A model generated the notes under the pieces. It was not told the DNA's origin and ran no database searches. It worked only from the letters and a program-made list of their open reading frames with translations. A stretch of 21,411 bases of DNA from Candidatus Iainarchaeum sp. (GTDB lineage Archaea > Iainarchaeota > Iainarchaeia > Iainarchaeales > Iainarchaeaceae), in assembly GCA_013331625.1 (NCBI GenBank), contig DUGC01000075.1:8947-30357 (forward strand), written 5' to 3'. This document shows, one piece after another, positions 17,301-21,411 of this stretch. Each line of letters begins with the position of its first letter. Position 1 is the stretch's first letter. Both the position numbers and the translations under genes were made by a program.

Positions 17301-20300
17301 ATTGCAAATACTGGCGATGGCGGGCCGGGTAATCATGCACGGTGGTGGAACACCGGTTATGCCAAAAGAATGCCAGTCAACATCCAGACAAATTCATCGC
17401 CGATTGATTACAACCACACTCTGGCAGGCAGGATAAACACGGCTGAAACAGGATGCCTTGACCTGAGCAGCTTCGCATTAGTATGGCAAAATGGAGAAAG
17501 CCAGACAGATATAGATATGGCGATAGAAGGAACCTGTGGGGAATACATTGAGGTTACATGGCGCTCGCAGTTCGCAATAGAACCAAACACTGATTTCACC
17601 ACGGTCGACACAAACGGATACTACCTCTACATCGCAAACAACGCAATCCAAAACCCGAAAAGAGACCCAACCAAAGTATGGCTTGGCTTTGAATCTTTCG
17701 AGGACAATGAGTACACAGCCAACCCCGTGTGGGAAATCAGGGCCGGCAGCCCGGTTGTTGTGGAAGAGAAATCGCCTGACAAAAATCATTATCTGGACCT
17801 GCAGGTCGGCGCGAGTACGAACATGCGCACTGATTTTTCAAGCGACCTGAACGCAAACTGGTTTGAAATATGGGTGAGGCCAAGCGACGTTTCGACTGCC
17901 GTGCCAAACAACCCGGCAACAGTAATACTTGCAAACTCAGCAGACGAGCTCATACTCCACCTTATCATCGGCGCTAACCAATTTTACCGCTATGAAGGCG
18001 GCTGGCGGCAGATAGGCAGCGCCGTGCCGGAAAACAACCAATGGTACAGGTACCTGATTTATTATGACGGCCACTCCAAGACTTTTGGCCTGACAATATA
18101 CAGCCAAAGCGGAACAATCCTTGAACAAGGGGACTTTAGCACATACACCCCTGTCGGGGGCGGGCCGTATTCGGGCGAAATAGCCAAAATCTATGTCGGG
18201 AGCGAAGTGACAAACGCCGGATTTGACGCAATAAAATACTGGAGGCAGCCGGAAGATAGACCCGCAATTACAACCGGCGCCATTGGCACGCCCGGAAAGC
18301 CAACGCAGATAAATTATGACAAAAACCGCTTCACCTGGCAAACTGACTACAATTCAGCAGGAGACTATGCATTCACCATAACCGCAACCGATGGAAACCT
18401 TTCAACTAATGCCGACTTAAACGTTTCAATCATCAATTCCAACAGGGCGCCAATAATCACGGCAATAACAACCAACTCACCAGTGAACGAAGGCGAAACC
18501 CTGACAGTAGACATAAACGCAACGGACCCTGACGGCGACCCACTGGCCTACTCGGTCATTGGGCATGACTTTATCGCCAATGAAAACATTTTTTCGTGGA
18601 ACACGGACTACAATTCTGCAGGAGAATACACTTTAACGGCAATAATTTCTGACGGAAATGAAGCTGTTTCAGCGGATATAAACGTGCAAGTCATTAACAC
18701 TAACAGGGCCCCTGAAATCAGCTCAATTGCATACCCTTTGGAAATAATAGGAGAAGGGGAAACAATCATAATAAACGTGAACGCGGCAGACCCGGACAAT
18801 GATCCATTAAGTTATGCGATAAGTTCTCCAGTGTTTGATGCAAATGCCGCCTCATTTTCCTGGATAACAGATTACAATTCTGCAGGGGACTACACTCTCA
18901 CAATTACTGTTTCCGACGGGGAACTGGCTGCCACAGCAGACATAAACCTGCATGTGAATAATGTAAACCGCGCGCCTGAAATACTCTCGATAGCAACAAA
19001 CAGCCCTGTAATGGAAGGGGAAACCATTGCCATTGACGTAAACGCCTCTGATATAGACGGGGAAACACTTGAATACCAAATCAACAGCCCGCTATTTGAC
19101 ACAAACGCCGGAACATTCTCATGGGACACAGACTACAATTCAGCCGGCATTTACACTTTTACAGTAACCGTGTCTGATGGAAACCTCTCAGCATCTGCAG
19201 ACGTCAATGTGGAAATCATGAACGTGAACAGGGCTCCAATAATCCATTCAATTGCCTATAACGGGCAGGCAAAAGAAGGCGAACTTATACTGATAGATGT
19301 CAATGCCTCCGACCCTGACAATGATGCACTCGCATATTCAGCAAGCCCGTCCCTGTTCGATATAAACGGCAGCATTTTGGCATTGCAAATCGGCTATGAC
19401 TTTGCGGGTGATTACAATTTCACCCTGGCAGTTTCTGACGGCAATCTGGAAACCTTTGCCGACATAAACATCACAGTACTGAACACCAACAGGGCGCCGG
19501 AAATCCTGGCTGCGGCCATGAATTCACCTGCCAATGAAGGTGAGACGCTAATAATTGACATCAATGCCATTGACCCTGATGGCGATGCATTGTCATATTC
19601 AACCGACTCAAACCTATTTAGCGCAAATGGCAGCAAATTCACATGGAACACAGATTACAAATCAGCAGGGGATTACAATATCACAATAACTGTTTCAGAT
19701 GGCAGCCTCAGCGCATCAAAAGAAGTCCTGCTGACAATAAACGAATACGCCCAGCCACTAGCAATAGAAATATCTGCCGAAAGTCCCATATTTGAAGGCG
19801 AAAGGGCCACAATACAGGTTATTGCCACCGGTTTGGATGAAGGCAGTACAGCATACTCAATCGACTCGAACCTGTTCTACTTTGACCATGCCACGAACAC
19901 ATTCAACTGGGACACGGGCTATGATTCCGCAGGAGACTATAATTTCCTGATAACCGCAAGTGACGGGGAAAGGGATATTAGTGGAGCCGTGCAGTTCCGT
20001 GTCGAAGACAAGAATCGGGCGCCTGAATTGGAGCTCGTTTCCGGCATGACTGAATTCGTGATCGGCGAATTCATTGCGCTAAAGTTCAATGCCTCAGACC
20101 CTGACAATGGCACATTGACGTTCAGTGCAGATCCCGTGCCATTTAAATTCTACGGAAACAATTTCATCTGGAAAGCTGATGTTAATTCCATTGGGGAATT
20201 TACTGTCACTATTACTGCTTCGGATGGGAACCTGTCAACGTCAAGGCAGGCAAGATTTATGGTGTATGATCCGGGTAATACTTGTAAAGATCCTGATGGG

Positions 20301-20876
20301 GGCCTCAATTATTACGAAAAAGGCACGGCAGATGATAGGGTTAGAGGCATCGGTGGCTTGTGGAATGACACCTGCCGCATCCGTACCCCCTGCAAGGAAG
20401 GCGACCCGGGTTATGGCACTTTTGGCATATGCGCTGTTTATTCCAAAGTAGATGAATGCTCTGGTGATGCATGCAATTTGCAGGAAGGCTACTGTGAAAA
20501 CGGAAAAGTGACAAACATCGCATATTACTGCGAGTTCGGGTGCAGTAACGGGGCATGCATGACTCAAGAACAGGCAAACCAGGTCATTCCCGCATCAGTG
20601 CAAACCCATCCGGGCCAGCATGCAAGCACGCCGCAGGGAAATAGCGTGCAAGCCCCGGCCCTGCCAAGCGGCTCTGGATACATCCCGGATGGCAGCGGAA
20701 GCGGCTTAGGGTATAGCGCAACAGGTTCAGGTGGCAGGGCCGCGGCAGGAAGCGGGGCAGGATCAGGAAACGGATCCGGCAGCAGTAGCTCGGGATCGGG
20801 AAGCGGCTATTACCTGCCGCAAGCGCCGTCAGCGCTGCAACAGGCACTGGAAACGGTTCAGGAGATCATAGATTAA
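11340..20876 (+). CDS. Giant secreted subtilisin-like (S8) serine protease with multidomain adhesin-like C-terminus
   Basis: About 3178 residues. Signal peptide is about residues 1-32 (core ILAALLLIALIVPFTYA). An inhibitor-like propeptide covers about 80-146. The S8 catalytic domain (about 168-454) keeps the full set: Asp178 (AVLDTGID), His210 (GHGTHVAG), the oxyanion Asn324 (SAGN) and Ser402 (GTSMAAPHVAG), so it should be active. Six Ig/CARDB-like domains follow to about 1066. Next come two GATase-like modules (about 1068-1277 and 1477-1689; each has a VIW strand, an EGS-I strand and a late KWLLE helix) separated by two CARDB-like domains. Eleven tandem Ig-like repeats cover about 1691-2976. 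A Cys-rich domain (about 2979-3077) and a Ser/Gly-rich tail ending in a short helix (SALQQALETVQEIID) close it. There is no C-terminal membrane segment, so anchoring must be by other means. As last gene of the toxin unit it may mature or release secreted toxins (inference). Confidence 0.9.
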   Translation: MELKNSIARLNSIAKILAALLLIALIVPFTYAAQDSSVAPAGALAPYAFAKGSGAAAYISKIHPELLQFSKTKSLAAGLAKKVEALVSVQDDDEIARVEGVITRNGGTVEKSFSTGNVIVANVPQSGLLGIAADDSVVSLWPDTIVRATLDESVPQIGAIEAWASGHDGSGISVAVLDTGIDSTHPMLKGKVVKEKNLTPSLTSSDVYGHGTHVAGIIAGNTAEGGAYNGVAPQASLYNVKVLGDDGEGEFSKIIEGIDWVVGGLEWAAGEDGRPYATEGARIINMSLGAPENYDPNGSNQNPLLRAIREATENGIVVVVSAGNCGDAEPSEVCKEFRGVTTPGSSPDALTVGAVNDENNWAGFSSGGSIEGVGIKPDIAAPGVGINSSIPRSRYQAMDGTSMAAPHVAGAAALLLDSNPALTSAQIKGLLEMNAIDLGGPGKDTKFGYGLLNLRGISGLKPAISEETVSGTIEESQIFTKSITLANRGAQILMITGVSGPNGVELALGKNELSPMEETYLNVIVNGYTTGIGQISGDVVVSTNAGELKIAVEISVVQSAKPVIKEHNIPPTVFRGEKSDIVVLATDDSTVNSVSFRLTGPNGIITDNQLVLSGDGKWRLKDFEYPAGIGDKGEYTAGITALDDSGNPTTLDVHFELVNAVFSFPKEFTQGTESETLVSYKNTGNLSAEAKANLEIFASDGAKIDEITQSALLASGEEKAFSLKWTPQEAGNYLLRAGLGENGNAIEAMDLNARALVPDVLNINGFSMDGNSVEKGTSAKFTILAENTSSASVDTIIEVNILKNNITLDTISMEGAGLPANSTQQPFTLQKAFVLPAGEYGAVARLHNRNRAKDSNTVAFTIYAPAMGSITSIETPQTISTDHNSVVRAVFSNSSAVPLNVMMNAKVMDGNNIVDSFDLNAMQVLAGQDAIFEAEHGFRGLVGQYTLVVFADYEGNSAQAGKGINISDNDSPKVVARSYGHEITEGEIFEMLLVTQDASPVSSATLTVDGTETEMLKTGSFDRNTTFTGTYYKGLGAGTHTFSVKICDKFGNCTSMPQLRFNVTECTGNKVLVVSEEDYFKNELGTGYCVANWKKSISGTPDSQYMSGFSAVIWGEGNSRKNIDANDAMALKEYVNNGGRLLLEGSEIAFAHRDDNFMQSVAHAQLARDIVFIALGAEGTEGTTESSEITVKTIHPITMQESTFSLDGSIVPSPDAIKPANGGVSLADWNSGDSAMVAFEEPRQGGARVLFVPFNFNAIETGPREKIFSGAMKWLLEMPGNDIAITGLEATPLPKASEPVQVTIELSNGAAAEVALYDNNEKIGATTASNGTAKMQVSLSEGKHTIVAIANPDFGEAETTYFNNSAEKELMVAGPMPDAALSALKITPQNPRQGESVKIEAIASNLGAATANAEIRFIVNGAQIGVAPVEIAFGEEKTASANWVAEEGIHYIEAVAAVSGEDSNALNNASNAEIYACNGPWVLIVSDDDTASGHSTENPDSLTTFEEALQGERYCFESWKESEKGVPSKDYLQAFDTVIWSAGDRWNTVVDSNDMSLLRDFNGSIFFEGSDIGFDNNDPEFMEMEMHSSFDRDIVLGTENSILLLNDSNIFEGIGSLDLNAELSPFPDSIIPLDGESIADWNSGGSAIIVSGSGKNKQVYAAFSVDAIADGNSRNTFITNAVKWLLETNSAPEILSITANSPVNEGETLIIDVNAVDADNDPLSYAIHPDLFDSNGSTFSWITDYNSAGDYNFTITVSDGDMNASKDISITVLNTNRPPVINGITDNAPIQEGEALTIDVNAADPDGDALDYAINSDAFGADGNQLTWATDYNSAGDYAFTITVSDGDMNASADLNITILNANRPPEILSVTTNSPVNEPGELIIDANATDPDGDAITYAIDSDKFGKNGNRFMWQTDYESAGDYNFTLSVSDGDMDTTADINIAILNTNRAPEILSVETNSPIQEGETLTIDVNALDLDNGPVLLSIANTGDGGPGNHARWWNTGYAKRMPVNIQTNSSPIDYNHTLAGRINTAETGCLDLSSFALVWQNGESQTDIDMAIEGTCGEYIEVTWRSQFAIEPNTDFTTVDTNGYYLYIANNAIQNPKRDPTKVWLGFESFEDNEYTANPVWEIRAGSPVVVEEKSPDKNHYLDLQVGASTNMRTDFSSDLNANWFEIWVRPSDVSTAVPNNPATVILANSADELILHLIIGANQFYRYEGGWRQIGSAVPENNQWYRYLIYYDGHSKTFGLTIYSQSGTILEQGDFSTYTPVGGGPYSGEIAKIYVGSEVTNAGFDAIKYWRQPEDRPAITTGAIGTPGKPTQINYDKNRFTWQTDYNSAGDYAFTITATDGNLSTNADLNVSIINSNRAPIITAITTNSPVNEGETLTVDINATDPDGDPLAYSVIGHDFIANENIFSWNTDYNSAGEYTLTAIISDGNEAVSADINVQVINTNRAPEISSIAYPLEIIGEGETIIINVNAADPDNDPLSYAISSPVFDANAASFSWITDYNSAGDYTLTITVSDGELAATADINLHVNNVNRAPEILSIATNSPVMEGETIAIDVNASDIDGETLEYQINSPLFDTNAGTFSWDTDYNSAGIYTFTVTVSDGNLSASADVNVEIMNVNRAPIIHSIAYNGQAKEGELILIDVNASDPDNDALAYSASPSLFDINGSILALQIGYDFAGDYNFTLAVSDGNLETFADINITVLNTNRAPEILAAAMNSPANEGETLIIDINAIDPDGDALSYSTDSNLFSANGSKFTWNTDYKSAGDYNITITVSDGSLSASKEVLLTINEYAQPLAIEISAESPIFEGERATIQVIATGLDEGSTAYSIDSNLFYFDHATNTFNWDTGYDSAGDYNFLITASDGERDISGAVQFRVEDKNRAPELELVSGMTEFVIGEFIALKFNASDPDNGTLTFSADPVPFKFYGNNFIWKADVNSIGEFTVTITASDGNLSTSRQARFMVYDPGNTCKDPDGGLNYYEKGTADDRVRGIGGLWNDTCRIRTPCKEGDPGYGTFGICAVYSKVDECSGDACNLQEGYCENGKVTNIAYYCEFGCSNGACMTQEQANQVIPASVQTHPGQHASTPQGNSVQAPALPSGSGYIPDGSGSGLGYSATGSGGRAAAGSGAGSGNGSGSSSSGSGSGYYLPQAPSALQQALETVQEIID
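14541..16405 (+). other. Two GATase-like modules flanking paired CARDB-like domains in the giant protease
   Basis: Module 1 (about 14541-15170) and module 2 (about 15768-16405) share the order VLVVSEED/VLIVSDDD, then WKxSxxGxPxxxY, AVIWGEG/TVIWSAG, LLLEGSEI/IFFEGSDI, RDIV, SLADWNSGDSA/SIADWNSGGSA and a final KWLLE. This is the pattern of class I glutamine-amidotransferase-like folds reused as non-catalytic parts of extracellular proteases. No catalytic Cys-His pair is evident, so a binding or structural role is likely. Confidence 0.6.
16595..16634 (+). repeat. 40-base exact match, copy in Ig repeat 1
   Basis: Identical by eye to 16856-16895, 261 bp downstream, encoding the FTITVSDGDMNAS strand. 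Other repeats have diverged at synonymous sites, so repeats 1 and 2 are a recent duplication or were homogenised. Confidence 0.85.
16856..16895 (+). repeat. 40-base exact match, copy in Ig repeat 2
   Basis: Partner of 16595-16634 at exactly one repeat period (87 codons). Confidence 0.85.
17290..18315 (+). other. DUF2341-like plus concanavalin-like domain inserted inside Ig repeat 4
   Basis: Repeat 4 begins normally (APEILSVETNSPIQEGETL...), leaves the pattern near LDLDNGPVLLSIAN and resumes at NRFTWQTDYNSAGDYAFTIT. The intervening sequence of about 340 residues starts WWNTGYAKRMPVNIQTN and includes a DLSSFALVW strand, two Cys (GCLDL, GTCGEY) and TNGYYLYIANN, which fits DUF2341. It then runs through FESFED and LDLQVGASTNMRTDF to WFEIWVRPSD, WYRYLIYYDGHSKTFGLTIY and AKIYVGSEV, which fits a LamG/ConA-type sandwich. 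A carbohydrate-binding role is likely. Confidence 0.65.
20283..20558 (+). other. Cys-rich extracellular domain of the giant protease
   Basis: Starts at TCKDPDGGLNYYEKG and ends EFGCSNGAC, with regularly spaced Cys including GYCENGKV and YYCEFGC. The same pattern (CVDSD, YYCSAGKV, FSCPNGCISGKC) recurs in the protein at 21053. Probably a small disulfide-bonded module at the tip of the stalk. Confidence 0.65.
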
Positions 20877-21052
20877 TAGCAAATAATGATACTGCTGCAA
20901 AAAACACGCAGCCATCTGGGAAATAAAATGACGGAAAATAAAAACCTGTTTATTCAACCGTTTGGTTGATTGGTTTTCAACCTTACATTAATTACTTGTG
21001 CCGCCGCCTTTGCTTGCAGGGGTGTAGGAGAGTGGGAAATGGGCAAGCGGCC
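20877..21052 (+). promoter_or_regulatory. Intergenic region between giant protease and last gene
   Basis: The second real gap. GCTGC (20894-20898) and GCAGC (20908-20912) can form a weak hairpin after the protease stop, without a T run. The 30-bp palindromic element copy 2 lies at 20953-20982, directly followed by TTACATTAATTA (20983-20994), a possible TATA-like box. GGAG at 21027-21030 is a possible ribosome site. I see no other signal. Confidence 0.35.
20953..20982. repeat. 30-bp palindromic element, copy 2
   Basis: Half-sites TCAACC (20954-20959), GGTTGA (20964-20969) and TCAACC (20977-20982). The central one can pair with either neighbour, through a 4-base or a 7-base loop. It matches copy 1 (3446-3475) at 26 of 30 positions with the same spacing. 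It lies 70 bp before the start proposed for the last gene. Confidence 0.6.
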
Positions 21053-21411
21053 ATGCATGGCTGGGAATTGGAGCTGCGGAAAATTAAGAGGGCTAAAAGG
21101 GGTAAGGGGCGAAAGTATTTTTTTGCGTTTTCAGTATTGCTTTTTACAATTTTTCTTGCAGGGCTCGCGGTTGCCGCGTGTGTTGATAGTGATAAGGGGT
21201 CTTCAGCGTATTGGGCTTTTGGTAAAGTGACTTACGCGGGCAAAACCTACAATGATTTTTGCAAGGATGCAAAGAATTTGACGGAGTATTATTGCTCTGC
21301 TGGTAAGGTTAGTGCCCTTTTTTTTAGTTGTCCTAATGGTTGTATTAGTGGAAAATGCAAGCCAAAGTGTAGTGCGAATAGTGCTACTGTCTGCTTTGGT
21401 GGCGATGTTTA
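21053..21411 (+). CDS. Secreted Cys-rich protein, N-terminal part (runs off the window)
   Basis: At least 119 residues are visible and the frame is open to the window end. The start is uncertain. ATG 21053 (MHGWELELRKIKRAKRGKG) is chosen as the only in-frame ATG; TTG 21068 (MELRKIK) or GTG 21032 are possible, and the best GGAG (21027-21030) is far from the first two. A basic region precedes a strong hydrophobic core (FFAFSVLLFTIFLAGLAVAA) that ends at Cys in LAVAAC, so it is either a lipobox or an ordinary signal-peptide cut before a disulfide Cys. The mature part has many Cys (DFCKD, YYCSAGKV, FSCPNGC, GKCK) and matches the Cys-rich domain near the end of the giant protease. Function unknown; a cell-surface protein is most likely. 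Confidence 0.6.
   Translation, partial: MHGWELELRKIKRAKRGKGRKYFFAFSVLLFTIFLAGLAVAACVDSDKGSSAYWAFGKVTYAGKTYNDFCKDAKNLTEYYCSAGKVSALFFSCPNGCISGKCKPKCSANSATVCFGGDV

Larger units (their letters stand above)
16410..20266 (+). repeat. Array of 11 Ig-like (cadherin-like/He_PIG type) repeats, one interrupted
   Basis: Repeats of about 87 codons (261 bp between the first two) start near each APEI/APII motif. Each has EGETLxIDVNAxDPDGDxLxYxI, then FxWxTDYNSAGDYxFTITVSDG, then an Asn-Arg linker. The paired acidic motifs (DPDGD, SDG) suggest calcium stiffening, as in cadherin-like stalks. Repeats 1-9 are similar and 10-11 degenerate. Repeat 4 is split by about 340 residues. The array would hold the protease far from the cell surface. 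Confidence 0.9.

Noticed and set aside
16410..20266. Regular repeats considered as a CRISPR or satellite array
   Set aside because: The period is 261 bp in frame with protein-level conservation and synonymous divergence, so they are protein-domain repeats.
3446..20982. Classical transposon or integrated virus bounded by the 30-bp repeats
   Set aside because: No transposase, integrase, tRNA or target-site duplication is seen between or beside the repeats; kept only as one of several options in the findings.
20970..21230. 86-residue frame after the protease
   Set aside because: A shifted frame over the 21053 gene; its product has no domain, whereas the other frame gives a signal peptide and the Cys-rich module.

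Overview
The window looks like part of an archaeal chromosome, most likely from a small-genome (DPANN-type, e.g. Micrarchaeota/Diapherotrites-like) lineage. The evidence is indirect. Every gene is on the + strand and almost all are packed with 0-10 bp gaps or ATGA overlaps. The one clear promoter has an archaeal TATA box rather than -35/-10 boxes. Secreted proteins carry Sec signal peptides, many N-x-S/T sequons, PEGA-like and Ig-like modules, and a Cys-rich domain of a kind I associate with archaeal surface proteins. There is no rRNA, tRNA or housekeeping marker, so the lineage is an inference.

The left part (1-3488) and the middle part (3588-10439) form a secreted polymorphic-toxin locus. 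A window-truncated toxin tail (1-523) is followed by its putative immunity gene (524-1288). Next is a second, small secreted toxin candidate with a different C-terminal domain (1296-2336) and its own putative immunity gene (2344-2985). After that comes a truncated secreted protein that keeps the shared trunk module but has no toxin domain (2982-3488). Following a promoter-bearing gap lie a low-complexity secreted protein (3588-4790) and the main toxin, a 1596-residue protein (4801-9591) built as signal peptide, Ig-like/PEGA-like stalk, pre-toxin trunk and C-terminal PD-(D/E)xK-like nuclease. Its immunity gene overlaps its stop (9588-10439). The toxin tail plus immunity gene at 1-1288 is a diverged paralogue of the pair at 9081-10439.

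The right part (10444-20876) continues the same transcription unit with an RDD-family membrane protein carrying an outside domain and a giant (about 3178-residue) subtilisin-like surface protease. The protease has CARDB/Ig-like modules, two GATase-like modules, 11 tandem Ig-like repeats of about 87 residues (one interrupted by a DUF2341/lectin-like insertion), a Cys-rich domain and a Ser/Gly tail. The last gene (21053 to the window end) is a truncated secreted protein sharing that Cys-rich domain.

The working model is a contact- or secretion-based weapon. Sec-exported trunk proteins carry exchangeable nuclease tips, each followed by a cognate immunity gene, with homologous trunk segments available for cassette recombination. 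The neighbouring giant surface protease could process or display them (inference). A 30-bp imperfect repeat made of TCAACC/GGTTGA half-sites lies at both transcription-unit boundaries (3446-3475 and 20953-20982).
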